NCBI RefSeq assembly: GCF_019444005.1
Contig: NZ_CP049304.1
Coordinates: forward strand, 248,001-312,000
Reading direction: 5' to 3'
DNA: 64,000 bases
Source of the DNA: Liquorilactobacillus nagelii DSM 13675
Lineage (GTDB): Bacteria > Bacillota > Bacilli > Lactobacillales > Lactobacillaceae
Shown one piece after another: positions 41,298 through 50,500 of this stretch. The translations under genes were made by a program, and so were the position numbers. How positions within the stretch are numbered: the first letter of the stretch is position 1; every line of letters begins with the position of its first letter. Below the pieces are notes generated by a model. It made no database searches and was not told the DNA's origin. It was given only the letters and a program-made list of their open reading frames with translations.

Positions 41298-42433
41298 AAT
41301 TAAATCATTTTTTTGATAATAAATGGTTTTATCGCTTGTTGTCTTTGGTTTTTGCAGTTTTATTATTTAGTTATGTTAATTCGTTAGGACTTAACAGCAG
41401 CTCGTCAAATAACAATAGTGATTCCATGCTGTCTGAGCGTTCAACGACATTGAAAATGCCTTTAAGTCTAAACATCAATAGTGATAAATATTTTGTTACC
41501 GGATATCCAGAAAAGGTCAACATAAAAATCAGTGGAGCAAGTTCAATGGTTACGGCAACTACTAATACGCGTAATTTTAGTGTATATGCAGACTTGAGCA
41601 AATTAAAACCAGGGACACATCGGGTAAAATTGCAAGAAGCTGGGCTAAGTCGTAATTTAAGCTACAAAATTTCACCAGCCACTGTCAAAGTTAAAATCAG
41701 TCTAAGAAAAACAGCGAGTTTCCCGGTTCAAGTTGTTTATAATACTAATCAATTAGCTAATGGCTATCAAGTAGGTGATAGCTCGACTAGCCCACAAATA
41801 GTTTCCGTTACGGGTGCTAAAAGTGATATTAATAAAATCGATCGAGTAGAGGCCTCACTAGCCATTCCGCAAGGCACTGATGAAACTTTAGTTCGTCAAG
41901 TCATGTTGCAAGCTGTTGATAATAGCGGTAAAATTCTAAACGTGGTAATTAGTCCAGAAACTGTAAGGGTGAGGTTGCCGATTTATAGTTCCACCTCAAC
42001 TAAAAAAGTTCCTCTGAATTTTGTAGCAAGCGGTGGTTCAAGTGAACAAAACTATAACTTTAGCAGTAAAACCAAGGAAGTTACGCTCGAAGGAACTAAA
42101 AAAGCGCTCGATAAACTATCACAGTTAACTGTCTCGGTACCTGTGACTGGAATATCGAGTGAAACGACTAAAACAATTAAAGTTACGGCGCCAACTAATG
42201 GTGTTTCAAGTGTTAATCCTAATCAAGTTACCGTCACAATTACACCAAGTTCGGTCTCTAATGGAAAAGCAACTTCAAATGCTGATTCGTCCTCTTCGAC
42301 AGAGACTCAAAGCGATTCAGCAACAGCTGGCTCTGATACTTCAAGCTCCTTAACAACGAGTACATCAACAAGTAATTCGAATAGCAGTAGTGACCGATCA
42401 GTGACATCAGAAACAAGTAGTAAAGAAGATTAA
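41294..42433 (+). CDS. cdaR: CdaR (YbbR-domain regulator of CdaA)
   Basis: A 379-residue protein: N-terminal membrane anchor (FYRLLSLVFAVLLFSYV), then about three YbbR repeats outside the cell (roughly 55-140, 145-225, 230-310), then a Ser/Thr-rich low-complexity tail of about 60 residues. CdaR binds and modulates CdaA. The repetitive tail is longer than the minimal domain set and may reach into the wall. Confidence 0.92.
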   Translation: MKLNHFFDNKWFYRLLSLVFAVLLFSYVNSLGLNSSSSNNNSDSMLSERSTTLKMPLSLNINSDKYFVTGYPEKVNIKISGASSMVTATTNTRNFSVYADLSKLKPGTHRVKLQEAGLSRNLSYKISPATVKVKISLRKTASFPVQVVYNTNQLANGYQVGDSSTSPQIVSVTGAKSDINKIDRVEASLAIPQGTDETLVRQVMLQAVDNSGKILNVVISPETVRVRLPIYSSTSTKKVPLNFVASGGSSEQNYNFSSKTKEVTLEGTKKALDKLSQLTVSVPVTGISSETTKTIKVTAPTNGVSSVNPNQVTVTITPSSVSNGKATSNADSSSSTETQSDSATAGSDTSSSLTTSTSTSNSNSSSDRSVTSETSSKED

Positions 42434-42470
42434 TTAAAGAATTAATAGATAGAAATGAGGAAATAAAAAA

Positions 42471-43823
42471 ATGAAATATTTTGGTACAGATGGAGTTCGC
42501 GGAGTAGCTAATCAAGGTTTGACTCCAGAATTAGCTTTTCGTTTAGGTCGTTGTGGCGGTTATGTTTTAACTAAACACGCCAAAGATGAAACTAAATCGC
42601 CGAAGGTTTTAGTTGCTCGTGATACGCGGATTTCAGGTCAAATGCTTGAGCAAGCTTTAATTGCTGGTTTGTTATCAGTGGGTATTGAAGTCTTTTCATT
42701 AGGTGTAATTACAACCCCAGGAGTCGCTTATTTAGTTCGAGCACAGGCTGCAGATGCTGGTGTAATGATTTCAGCCTCACATAATCCAGTTCAAGATAAT
42801 GGAATTAAATTTTTTGGTGGAGATGGCTACAAGCTGTCTGATGAAAAAGAAGCTGAGATTGAAGTTCTTCTCGAATCAACTGCTGACCAATTACCCCGTC
42901 CTTCAGCTGAGGGACTAGGCACTGTCAATGATTATCATGAGGGGATTTTGAAGTATACACAATTCCTAGAACAAACAATTCCCGATGATTTAAGTGGTCT
43001 TCATGTTGGAATTGATGGAGCAAATGGAGCAACCAGTGGAATTGTATCGCGTTTATTTGCTGATTTAGGTGCTGATTTTGATACAATTGCTACTAAACCC
43101 GATGGACTTAATATTAATAAACAGGTTGGTTCAACTCATCCTGAAAACTTAGCCAAATTTGTAGTTGAACAAAAATTGCAAATGGGAGTAGCTTTTGATG
43201 GTGATGGAGATCGCTGTATTGCAGTTGATGAATTAGGGAACATCATTGATGGCGATAAAATTATGTATATTTGTGGTAAGTATTTAAGCGAACGTGGCCG
43301 ATTAAAAAAGGATACAATAGTTACGACTGTGATGAGTAACTTAGGACTTTATAAAGCCATGGCTGCGAAAAATCTGAAATCAGTTAAAACTAAAGTCGGC
43401 GATCGGTATGTTGTTGAAGAAATGTTAAAGAATGGGTACAACCTAGGTGGAGAACAGTCGGGCCATGTTGTTTTCTTGGACTTTAACACTACTGGTGATG
43501 GTATGCTGACGGCAATTCAGTTAATGAACGTTGTTAAGAAAACTGGGAAAAAGTTGTCTGAATTAGCAGCTGAGGTTACTAGCTATCCGCAAGAATTGGT
43601 AAACATTCCTGTAACTGATAAAAAAGCAGCAGCTGAAAACGTAGTAATTAAAGCAGCAATTGAAAAAGTTGAAGACAAGATGGGTTCTGAGGGACGGGTC
43701 CTCGTTCGCCCAAGTGGAACGGAGAGTTTGTTGCGGGTAATGGCAGAAGCTCAAACTAAAGAACAGGTTCATGAATATGTAACAGAAATTGCAGAAGTCG
43801 TTAAGGAGCAAGTAGGCAAGTAA
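42471..43823 (+). CDS. glmM: Phosphoglucosamine mutase
   Basis: A 450-residue enzyme that converts glucosamine-6-phosphate to glucosamine-1-phosphate for UDP-GlcNAc synthesis. Visible: [14 protein letters not shown], the phosphoserine loop SASHNP with Ser103, the metal loop DGDGDR, and the C-terminal phosphate-binding RPSGTE. GlmM can bind and restrain CdaA, so the operon links c-di-AMP to wall precursor supply. A strong terminator follows. Confidence 0.96.
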   Translation: MKYFGTDGVRGVANQGLTPELAFRLGRCGGYVLTKHAKDETKSPKVLVARDTRISGQMLEQALIAGLLSVGIEVFSLGVITTPGVAYLVRAQAADAGVMISASHNPVQDNGIKFFGGDGYKLSDEKEAEIEVLLESTADQLPRPSAEGLGTVNDYHEGILKYTQFLEQTIPDDLSGLHVGIDGANGATSGIVSRLFADLGADFDTIATKPDGLNINKQVGSTHPENLAKFVVEQKLQMGVAFDGDGDRCIAVDELGNIIDGDKIMYICGKYLSERGRLKKDTIVTTVMSNLGLYKAMAAKNLKSVKTKVGDRYVVEEMLKNGYNLGGEQSGHVVFLDFNTTGDGMLTAIQLMNVVKKTGKKLSELAAEVTSYPQELVNIPVTDKKAAAENVVIKAAIEKVEDKMGSEGRVLVRPSGTESLLRVMAEAQTKEQVHEYVTEIAEVVKEQVGK

Positions 43824-43859
43824 TCAGTTAATTTACAGGTGTGAGTCACAGAATGCCAA

Positions 43860-43898
43860 AGAGGAAGCTAATTTTTTATTAGCTTCCTCTTTTTTTAG
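43860..43898 (+). terminator. Terminator after glmM
   Basis: AGAGGAAGCTAA pairs perfectly with TTAGCTTCCTCT, followed by seven T residues. Confidence 0.95.
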
Positions 43899-44004
43899 GG
43901 CGCAGTTGGCAATCAACCAAAGAAAAAGATATTTTACCAATTTGATCAAATTTTCTGGAAATTATCTTGGATGGATAGGGAAAAAAGATAATGTTTGAAA
44001 ATCT

Positions 44005-44271
44005 TTAGTCATGTAGCCAAGCAATTCGAATTTTTCGAATGAGAAAATTGATAATTCTGAAAATTAAATAAAAAATTAGTGTTAAAAATATTAAATACCA
44101 CAACAAGAGAACTAATAAAAGCAGCCAGTTACCCGTTTGTAACATTAGAAAACTGCTTTGAAAAAGTGAAGTTGCCCAAGCAGTTTTAAAATAAAGGACT
44201 TTTATTATTTTGACAAGAACTATAATGATAGCTAACCAAAAGCTTATTTTCAACTGTTTACTATTAATCAA
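44005..44271 (-). CDS. Small membrane protein, unknown
   Basis: An 88-residue protein with three hydrophobic segments (FWLAIIIVLVKIIKVLYF, SSFLMLQTGNWLLLLVLLLWYLIF, TLIFYLIFRIINFLI) and a basic C-terminus. TTG 44271 has GGGAG 8 bases upstream; the TTG at 44286 is too early. No family recognised. It stands alone on the minus strand. Confidence 0.5.
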   Translation of the reverse strand: MINSKQLKISFWLAIIIVLVKIIKVLYFKTAWATSLFQSSFLMLQTGNWLLLLVLLLWYLIFLTLIFYLIFRIINFLIRKIRIAWLHD

Positions 44272-44351
44272 AATCAGCACTCCCAACTAAGATTCTTTAA
44301 CGTTATCTTAGCTTAAATTAAAAAAAAAATCAGTAATTTTGCAAACTTTTA

Positions 44352-44380
44352 TTGACAGCGTTTCCAAAAAAGGTTATGAT
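44352..44380 (+). promoter_or_regulatory. Strong promoter of candidate small RNA
   Basis: TTGACA (44352-44357), 17-base spacer, TATGAT (44375-44380). Near-consensus, with start near 44387. Confidence 0.8.
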
Positions 44381-44386
44381 GCAGTT

Positions 44387-44470
44387 ATAAGGTAATAATT
44401 TATTTACCTTCTAATCAATTCTCTTTCTCTCTTATGCCGACCACCGCCTAATCAGCGGTGGTTTTGCTTT
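44387..44470 (+). ncRNA. Candidate small RNA with C/U-rich single-stranded segment
   Basis: An 80-90 base transcript between its own promoter and a strong terminator. A 5' hairpin AAGGTAA/TTTACCTT (44389-44410) is followed by an unpaired run TTCTCTTTCTCTCTT (44419-44433) and the terminator stem. C/U-rich unpaired runs are typical of Firmicutes small RNAs that pair with ribosome binding sites. It does not read into the next gene, which has its own promoter. The identity is unknown. Confidence 0.6.
44440..44470 (+). terminator. Terminator of candidate small RNA
   Basis: ACCACCGC-CTAATCA-GCGGTGGT followed by a T-rich tail (TTTGCTTTG); perfect 8-bp GC-rich stem. Confidence 0.85.
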
Positions 44471-44480
44471 GTTTAAAAGA

Positions 44481-44509
44481 TTGACGTTCCTGGGGAGTTT
44501 TCTTATAAT
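44481..44509 (+). promoter_or_regulatory. Promoter of 102-residue protein gene
   Basis: TTGACG (44481-44486), 17-base spacer, TATAAT (44504-44509). Confidence 0.8.
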
Positions 44510-44543
44510 TTATCAGAGAAGAGATTGCAGAGGAGATAAGACA

Positions 44544-44852
44544 ATGAAAAATCATGAAGAATTAACATTAATTGAAGAAATTATTTTAAACGACGGTACT
44601 AGTTACTTTGAAATCTCTAATATGGTTCAAAATGGACGGGCCGAATTAGCGGCTCAACGTGGATACATTAAGAGCGTAAGAATTTTGCAATTGAATATTC
44701 CTCGTTCAACTAGTGTTTTAATTTATGAAAAATTTATTAATGAAAATTTTTCGATGCCAACAGAAAATCTTGATCACTTTGAACGGTGGCAGCGAACACC
44801 CGAAATGGAAAAAGTTGCGGAACAAATTTTACAGGAAAACCATATTGCTTAA
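44544..44852 (+). CDS. Small soluble protein, unknown
   Basis: A 102-residue acidic helical protein (HEELTLIEEIILNDGTSYFEISNMVQNG ... NLDHFERWQRTPEMEKVAEQIL). ATG 44544 has GAGGAGAT upstream. No domain recognised. It stands alone between a dedicated promoter and a terminator. Confidence 0.6.
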   Translation: MKNHEELTLIEEIILNDGTSYFEISNMVQNGRAELAAQRGYIKSVRILQLNIPRSTSVLIYEKFINENFSMPTENLDHFERWQRTPEMEKVAEQILQENHIA

Positions 44853-44945
44853 ACGGATCAATCAAATAAAAAAATGTGGTTATAGATTTTAACGAGAACA
44901 ATTTAGTAATGAAGTTTAAAATAAATTATTTATAAAATTATGAGT

Positions 44946-44983
44946 AGGCTGGGCAAAAAGCATTTTGCTGCAGCCTTTTTTAT
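44946..44983 (+). terminator. Terminator before pst operon
   Basis: AGGCTG...GCAGCCT stem with an inner GCAAAA/TTTTGC extension, then six T residues. Confidence 0.85.
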
Positions 44984-44985
44984 TA

Positions 44986-45045
44986 TTTACATAAACGTTA
45001 CAAAAACGAGTATTTGTTCTTTACATTCAAATAATAAAATTAACA
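44986..45045 (+). promoter_or_regulatory. PhoP-box-like repeats of pst promoter
   Basis: TTTACA (44986-44991) and GTTACA (44997-45002) are spaced 11 bases start to start. TTTACA (45020-45025) and TTAACA (45040-45045) follow. TT(T/A)ACA repeats about one helical turn apart are the binding pattern of PhoP-type phosphate-starvation regulators in Bacillota. The site lies directly upstream of pstS, so the operon is probably switched on by low phosphate. Confidence 0.65.
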
Positions 45046-45072
45046 TGTAACAAGGAAAGGAAGAAGAAACTT

Positions 45073-45972
45073 ATGAAAAATCTCACCAAAATGGCCACGA
45101 TTATTCTTGCAACATCAGCACTTTTAGTTGGATGCGGCAAATCAAGTTCAAGTTCAAATTCGTCATCGAAAGCAACATCTAGTACAGCAGTGTCCGGTAA
45201 AATTACGATTGTCGGTTCAACTGCCTTACAGCCGTTAGTTGAAAAGGCTGCGGAAAACTATCAAGCTGATAATTCCAAAGTAAATATTACTGTTCAAGGT
45301 GGGGGATCTGGGACCGGTCTTAGTCAAGTTCAGTCTGGGGCTGTCACAGTTGGCAATTCTGATATTTTTGCTGAACAGCAAAGTGGTATCAAGTCTAAAC
45401 AATTAGTAGATCATAAAGTTGCAGTTGTGGGGATGGCACCGGTTGTTAATAAACAAGCAGGCGTTAAAAATGTCACCATGACACAATTACGTGAAATTTT
45501 CACTGGCAAGATTACTAACTGGAAACAAGTTGGTGGTAAAGACCAGAGTATTGTTTTAATTAATCGGCCAGAAGGTAGCGGTACTCGAGCAACATTTGAA
45601 GGTGCGGTTATGAATGGTCAAACAGCTAAAAAATCGCAAGAACAAGATTCAAATGGTACGGTGCAGAAGATGGTTGCCCAAACTCCAGGTGCAGTTAGCT
45701 ATTTAGCTTTTTCATATATTAAATCAAATGTTCAAGCACTTTCAATTGGTGGTGTCAAACCGACAGATGCCAATGTAACTAATAATAAATGGAAAATTTG
45801 GTCTTATGAACATATGTATACTAAGGGACAGCCGAACAAAGTTACTAAGAGCTTTTTAAACTATATGACCTCAAGCAAAGTTCAAAAGAGCTTAGTTAAA
45901 GATTTAGGCTACATTTCGATTGGTAATATGCAAGTTCAAAAGGATGCATCAGGTAAAGTGACATCGAAATAA
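45073..45972 (+). CDS. pstS: Phosphate-binding lipoprotein PstS
   Basis: A 299-residue protein: signal peptide with lipobox LLVGC (Cys21), Ser-rich linker (to ~45), then a periplasmic-binding-type domain with phosphate-loop patterns (GSTALQPLVEKA, QGGGSGTGLSQVQSG, RPEGSGTRATFEG). It captures phosphate outside the membrane for PstCAB. AAGGAAAGGAAG lies before the ATG. Confidence 0.95.
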   Translation: MKNLTKMATIILATSALLVGCGKSSSSSNSSSKATSSTAVSGKITIVGSTALQPLVEKAAENYQADNSKVNITVQGGGSGTGLSQVQSGAVTVGNSDIFAEQQSGIKSKQLVDHKVAVVGMAPVVNKQAGVKNVTMTQLREIFTGKITNWKQVGGKDQSIVLINRPEGSGTRATFEGAVMNGQTAKKSQEQDSNGTVQKMVAQTPGAVSYLAFSYIKSNVQALSIGGVKPTDANVTNNKWKIWSYEHMYTKGQPNKVTKSFLNYMTSSKVQKSLVKDLGYISIGNMQVQKDASGKVTSK

Positions 45973-45988
45973 GAAATCGGTGAGCTGA

Positions 45989-46156
45989 ATGGCAATCGCA
46001 CTGATTATTTTACAGAGTGGGCTGTTTATTTTAACGGCCGTTGCATTAATAGCATATATTCATTTTGAATTAGTTTGGTCACAATTAATGGAAGTTATCG
46101 GTGGGCTGATGATTATCGGGATAACTTGTTTACTGATTTGGAAATTAGTGAATTAA
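45989..46156 (+). CDS. Small two-helix membrane protein inside pst operon
   Basis: A 55-residue protein (MAIALIILQSGLFILTAVAL ... LMEVIGGLMIIGITCLLIWKL) with two membrane helices and GGTGAG before the ATG. It lies between pstS and pstC, with 16 bases after pstS. I know no such member of the standard Pst system; it may be a small regulatory or stabilising subunit. Confidence 0.6.
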   Translation: MAIALIILQSGLFILTAVALIAYIHFELVWSQLMEVIGGLMIIGITCLLIWKLVN

Positions 46157-46231
46157 TGCTTAAGGGAGCAGACAAAACAGCGGTGAATGTTGTTTTGGCT
46201 ACTCCCGACTTTTAGTAGAAAGGTGAAATTT

Positions 46232-47149
46232 ATGGACCCAATAAAAAACAAAATCCAGAATAATTCAAAGGAGACTAGGCAGGATTTAATAGGCAAGATC
46301 CTATCATATAGTTGTATTTTATTAATTGTTTTGGTAGTACTATCAATTTTTTTCTTTGTAGCCTCAAAAGGGATCGCAACATTTACGGTAAATCATGGCA
46401 ATCTTTGGACATTTTTAACTGGTAAAACTTGGAATCCGATTGCAACTGATGCTAAAGGACAACCGGAAATCGGTGCGTTGCCAATGATTGTGGGGTCGTT
46501 TGGTGTTACGATTTTAGCAGCTTTATTCGCGACACCATTTGCAATCGGCACAGCTCTTTATATGACTGAATTAGCTTCTAAACGCGGCGAACGTTTACTG
46601 CAAAGTGTCGTTGAATTACTCGTGGGAATTCCATCAGTTGTTTATGGCTTTATTGGCTTATCGGTAATAGTTCCCTTCGTACGAAATCATTTTGGTGGTT
46701 CAGGTTATGGAATTTTATCTGGTTCATTCGTGTTATTTGTGATGGTTTTACCAACAATTACTTCAATGACGGTTGATAGTTTACGCTCGGTGCCGCGATT
46801 TTATAAAGAGGCATCTTTAGCTTTAGGAGCAACAAAGTGGCAAACAATTTACAAAGTTATTTTGCGTTCAGCTACCTCGGGAATTTTAACTGCAATTATT
46901 TTCGGGATGGCGCGAGCATTTGGTGAAGCGTTGGCAGTGCAGATGGTAATAGGAAATGCAGCTGTTATGCCTAAAGACCTGCTGTCATCGGCATCAACCT
47001 TGACCAGTATTTTAACGATGGGAATAGGCAACACTGTAATGGGAACAGTTGGTAATAATGCTTTATGGTCACTAGCTCTGGTCTTATTATTGATGTCACT
47101 ACTATTCAATATTTTAGTCCGCTTAATCGGTCGAAAGGGAAGGATGTAG
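46232..47149 (+). CDS. pstC: Phosphate ABC transporter permease PstC
   Basis: A 305-residue permease with about six helices; ATG 46232 has AGAAAGGTG upstream. The EAA-type coupling loop RFYKEASLALGATKWQTIYKVIL lies near residue 190. It pairs with PstA to form the membrane channel of the Pst importer. The gene ends one base before pstA starts. Confidence 0.93.
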   Translation: MDPIKNKIQNNSKETRQDLIGKILSYSCILLIVLVVLSIFFFVASKGIATFTVNHGNLWTFLTGKTWNPIATDAKGQPEIGALPMIVGSFGVTILAALFATPFAIGTALYMTELASKRGERLLQSVVELLVGIPSVVYGFIGLSVIVPFVRNHFGGSGYGILSGSFVLFVMVLPTITSMTVDSLRSVPRFYKEASLALGATKWQTIYKVILRSATSGILTAIIFGMARAFGEALAVQMVIGNAAVMPKDLLSSASTLTSILTMGIGNTVMGTVGNNALWSLALVLLLMSLLFNILVRLIGRKGRM

Positions 47150-47150
47150 T

Positions 47151-48044
47151 ATGAAAACAAAAATCCAAAATAAGATAGCGTTGACAACGATTAGAGTTAT
47201 TGCTTTATTAGTTGTCTTGATCTTAATGTTCCTTTTAGGCGATATATTAATTGCCGGAGTGCCACATATTTCTTGGCATTTTTTAACTGCTCCTTCACAA
47301 TCTTTTACTAGCGGTGGTGGAATTGGGGTACAACTTTTTAATTCATTTTACTTGTTATTTTTGACTTTAATAATTTCATTCCCGATTTCTTTAGGAGCTG
47401 GGATTTTCTTAGCAGAATATGCACCGAAGAATTTTCTGACGGCAACGGTTAGGATGTCAATTGAAGTTCTAAGTTCGCTACCATCAGTGGTTGTTGGTTT
47501 ATTTGGTTTTTTATTGTTTGTAGTTCAAATGAAAATGGGCTTTTCAATTATTGCTGGGGCCATTGCGTTAACATTCTTTAACTTGCCGCTTTTAACAAGA
47601 AATATTGAAGAATCATTAACAGCTGTTTCTGATTTGCAACGAGAAGCTGGTATGGCATTAGGTTTATCTAAGTGGCGCACAGTAACCAGAATTATCTTGC
47701 CAGAGGCTTTACCAGGAATTATTACTGGCGTTGTCTTAGGAGCTGGAAGGGTCTTTGGTGAAGCTGCTGCTTTGATCTTCACGGCAGGCCAAAGTGCTAC
47801 TAATATTGATTTTACACAATGGAATCCTTTGAATCAGGCAAGCCCGCTGAATTTAATGCGACCAGCTGAAACATTAGCAGTTCATATTTGGAAAATTAAT
47901 TCTGAAGGCGTTATGCCGGATGCTAATGCAGTATCAGCAGGTTCTTCGGCAGTCTTGATTATCGCTGTTTTGTTCTTTAATTTATTAGCAAGGTTATTAG
48001 GGAATGCATTGTATCATAAATTAACAGCGACCAAAACCAGATAG
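47151..48044 (+). CDS. pstA: Phosphate ABC transporter permease PstA
   Basis: A 297-residue permease with about six helices and coupling loop LQREAGMALGLSKWRTVTRIILPEALPGI. A substrate-pathway segment SLPSVVVGLFGFLLF resembles that in PstC. Partner of PstC. Confidence 0.93.
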   Translation: MKTKIQNKIALTTIRVIALLVVLILMFLLGDILIAGVPHISWHFLTAPSQSFTSGGGIGVQLFNSFYLLFLTLIISFPISLGAGIFLAEYAPKNFLTATVRMSIEVLSSLPSVVVGLFGFLLFVVQMKMGFSIIAGAIALTFFNLPLLTRNIEESLTAVSDLQREAGMALGLSKWRTVTRIILPEALPGIITGVVLGAGRVFGEAAALIFTAGQSATNIDFTQWNPLNQASPLNLMRPAETLAVHIWKINSEGVMPDANAVSAGSSAVLIIAVLFFNLLARLLGNALYHKLTATKTR

Positions 48045-48058
48045 GAGGACTCTAGTTA

Positions 48059-48868
48059 ATGGATGTTGGAAAGTATAATTTAAACGAAAATAGTATTTTA
48101 AAGTTTTCGCCACAAGAACACGAGATTGCGATTGAAACGCAAGAATTAGGTGTTTATTATGGGAAAAAGCAGGCAATTTTTAATGGTAATTTGCAATTTG
48201 AAAGGTATCGAATTACGTCTTTAATTGGAGCCTCTGGTTCTGGAAAATCAACTTATCTTCGTTCATTAAACCGAATGAACGATGATATTGCGCAAGTCAA
48301 GGGTAAAATTATTTACCGTGGTTTGGATGTTAACAGCCCTAAAATCAATGTTTATGAAATGCGTAAACATATTGGGATGGTTTTTCAACGGCCCAATCCA
48401 TTTTCAAAGTCAATCCGTTCTAATATTACTTTCGCTTTAAAACAAAATGGAATCAAAGATAAACAGCGATTAAATCAAATTGTTGAGTCAAGTTTAAAAG
48501 ATGCAGCCTTGTGGGATGAAGTCAAAGATGATTTGGATAAAAGTGCCTTGGCCTTATCAGGTGGACAGCAACAGCGACTATGTATTGCACGAACGATTGC
48601 TATGAAACCCGATATTTTATTATTAGATGAGCCTGCGAGCGCACTAGATCCAATTTCAACCAGTAAGATCGAAGAAACTTTAATTGAACTAAAAAAGAAG
48701 TATACAATAATCATTGTAACTCACAATATGCAGCAAGCATCCAGAATTAGTGACTACACAGCTTTCTTTCACTTAGGACATATTATCGAGTATGATAAAA
48801 CTAAACACTTATTTACAACGCCGAAAATTGCGGCAACAAACGATTATATTTCAGGTAATTTTGGTTAG
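48059..48868 (+). CDS. pstB1: Phosphate ABC transporter ATPase PstB (copy 1)
   Basis: A 269-residue ATPase with a ~30-residue N-terminal extension before the usual start. Walker A GASGSGKST (~56-64), ABC signature LSGGQQQRL, Walker B ILLLDEPASALDP. AGGAGG precedes the ATG. A second copy follows directly. Confidence 0.93.
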   Translation: MDVGKYNLNENSILKFSPQEHEIAIETQELGVYYGKKQAIFNGNLQFERYRITSLIGASGSGKSTYLRSLNRMNDDIAQVKGKIIYRGLDVNSPKINVYEMRKHIGMVFQRPNPFSKSIRSNITFALKQNGIKDKQRLNQIVESSLKDAALWDEVKDDLDKSALALSGGQQQRLCIARTIAMKPDILLLDEPASALDPISTSKIEETLIELKKKYTIIIVTHNMQQASRISDYTAFFHLGHIIEYDKTKHLFTTPKIAATNDYISGNFG

Positions 48869-48880
48869 GAGGAGCAATTG

Positions 48881-49636
48881 ATGGCAGAATTTATTGAGAC
48901 AAAAGATGTCCATTTGTACTATGGTGAAAAAGAAGCGTTGAAAGGAATCAATCTATCTTTTCCAGCAAAAGGTATTAATGCTTTAATTGGTCCATCGGGT
49001 TGCGGAAAATCAACTTATCTACGGACATTAAATCGAATGAATGATTTAATTCCGGGAGTGACTATGACTGGTAGTATCCAAATTAATGGCAAAAATATAT
49101 ACAGTCCTAAGATGGATACTGTTGAGCTACGTAAAAAAGTTGGGATGGTTTTTCAACAACCTAATCCTTTTCCTTTTTCAATTTATGACAATGTAACCTA
49201 TGGTTTGCGAATTGCCGGCATTAAGGATAAACAGATTTTAGATGAGCGTGTTGAACAAAGTCTGAAACAAGCGGCTGTTTGGGATGAAATTAAAGATGAT
49301 TTGCATAAAAGTGCTCTTTCTCTTTCTGGTGGGCAGCAGCAGCGAGTCTGTATAGCTCGGGTACTAGCTGTTAAACCGGACGTTATTTTATTAGATGAAC
49401 CAACCAGCGCGCTAGATCCAGTTTCAAGTGGTTTAATTGAAGATATGTTACTAACAATTAGAGATGACTATACAATTATTATTGTGACCCATAATTTACA
49501 ACAAGCTTCAAGAATTTCAGATCGAACCTCATTTTTCTTGAATGGAGAATTGATTGAAACTGGCAAAACAAAAGATATTTTTATGCGGCCGCATCAACAA
49601 GAAACAGATGACTATATTAGTGGCCGATTTGGTTAA
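48881..49636 (+). CDS. pstB2: Phosphate ABC transporter ATPase PstB (copy 2)
   Basis: A 251-residue ATPase; ATG 48881 is 8 bases after AGGAGG. Walker [10 protein letters not shown], signature LSGGQQQRV, Walker [14 protein letters not shown]. It is clearly related to copy 1 but diverged. Lactic acid bacteria often carry two pstB genes; they may form a mixed ATPase pair. Confidence 0.94.
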   Translation: MAEFIETKDVHLYYGEKEALKGINLSFPAKGINALIGPSGCGKSTYLRTLNRMNDLIPGVTMTGSIQINGKNIYSPKMDTVELRKKVGMVFQQPNPFPFSIYDNVTYGLRIAGIKDKQILDERVEQSLKQAAVWDEIKDDLHKSALSLSGGQQQRVCIARVLAVKPDVILLDEPTSALDPVSSGLIEDMLLTIRDDYTIIIVTHNLQQASRISDRTSFFLNGELIETGKTKDIFMRPHQQETDDYISGRFG

Positions 49637-49648
49637 GGGGGAATAAAA

Positions 49649-50308
49649 ATGGCAAAAATTTTAGAGAATCAATTAGCGAGTCTGCACCAAGATTTTGCAT
49701 CGATGGGTCGTGAAGTAGCGACGGCTATTCAACAAGCTGCGCAAGCCTTTAAACAAGAAGATCAGCAGTTAGCTAAACAAGTGGTTGATCACGATTTGCA
49801 AATTAATCAGCAAGAGATGTATCTTGAAAAAAAAGCTGCCCAGGTAATTGCTTTGCAGCAACCAGTTTCAAGTGATTTAAGAATTTTAATTACTATTTTA
49901 AAAGCCAGCTCAGATCTTGAAAGAATTGGTGACCACGCTGCTAGTTTTGCCCGAGCAACTTTACGCATTCCAGTTGACCAAAAAAATCCATTGATTGAAG
50001 ACGCAATTTTTAAAATGAGTCAGCATGCTTATGAAATGTTGCAGCAGGTAATCCAAGCTTATGTCGACAATGATGAAAAAGCTGCTCGTCAAATTGCACA
50101 AGCTGATTCAAAAACGGATGATTACTTACGCTTGATTCGCAAAGAAGCCATGAGTTGCATGCAAACAGATCCAGATTTTGTTACTTTTGGGACGGAGTAT
50201 ATTGTAGTCGCCGCACACATCGAACGAATCGGTGATTATGTGACTAATGTTGCTGAATGGATTGTGTATACAAATTCAGGAAAAATTGTTGAATTAAGCA
50301 ATAACTGA
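49649..50308 (+). CDS. phoU: PhoU phosphate signalling protein
   Basis: A 219-residue, all-helical protein with two PhoU repeats (HQDFASMGREVATAIQQ near residue 13; SQHAYEMLQQVIQAYVDNDE near 130) and the metal-binding SSDLERIGDHA and HIERIGDYVTNVAE motifs. It restrains the PhoR-PhoP system and PstB when phosphate is plentiful. Last gene of the operon. Confidence 0.95.
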   Translation: MAKILENQLASLHQDFASMGREVATAIQQAAQAFKQEDQQLAKQVVDHDLQINQQEMYLEKKAAQVIALQQPVSSDLRILITILKASSDLERIGDHAASFARATLRIPVDQKNPLIEDAIFKMSQHAYEMLQQVIQAYVDNDEKAARQIAQADSKTDDYLRLIRKEAMSCMQTDPDFVTFGTEYIVVAAHIERIGDYVTNVAEWIVYTNSGKIVELSNN

Positions 50309-50346
50309 GTTTGAATTTCTTAAATTAAAATAAGTAATTAATTAAG

Positions 50347-50397
50347 TCGTAATTTTTCTTCTTAGTAGGAATAAGAACAAAAATTACGATTTTTTTG
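50347..50397 (+). terminator. Terminator after phoU
   Basis: TCGTAATTTTT pairs with AAAAATTACGA across a 21-base loop, followed by TTTTTTT. Confidence 0.85.
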
Positions 50398-50426
50398 AAT
50401 ACGATTCAAAACAGCTCAAAAAATGA

Positions 50427-50455
50427 TTGAAGTTTAAAACAAATTATGCTAATTT
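50427..50455 (+). promoter_or_regulatory. Promoter of feo operon
   Basis: TTGAAG (50427-50432), 17-base spacer, TAATTT (50450-50455). Start near 50462, directly before the Fur box. Confidence 0.55.
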
Positions 50456-50463
50456 TAAAGTAA

Positions 50464-50482
50464 ATGAAAATGATTCTCATTT
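50464..50482 (+). promoter_or_regulatory. Fur-box-like operator of feo operon
   Basis: ATGAAAATGATTCTCATTT is close to the 19-bp Fur consensus (AATGATAATCATT core). It overlaps the expected transcription start, so an iron-loaded Fur-family repressor would block the operon when iron is ample. Confidence 0.75.
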
Positions 50483-50500
50483 ATGACTGGAAGTGGAGTA

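Noticed and set aside
42159..42353. Open frame within cdaR
   Set aside because: Out-of-frame reading of the Ser/Thr-rich cdaR tail; no start signals.
50483..50500. Earlier ATG for feoA
   Set aside because: Its ribosome-binding position is taken up by the Fur box; ATG 50501 has a proper site.
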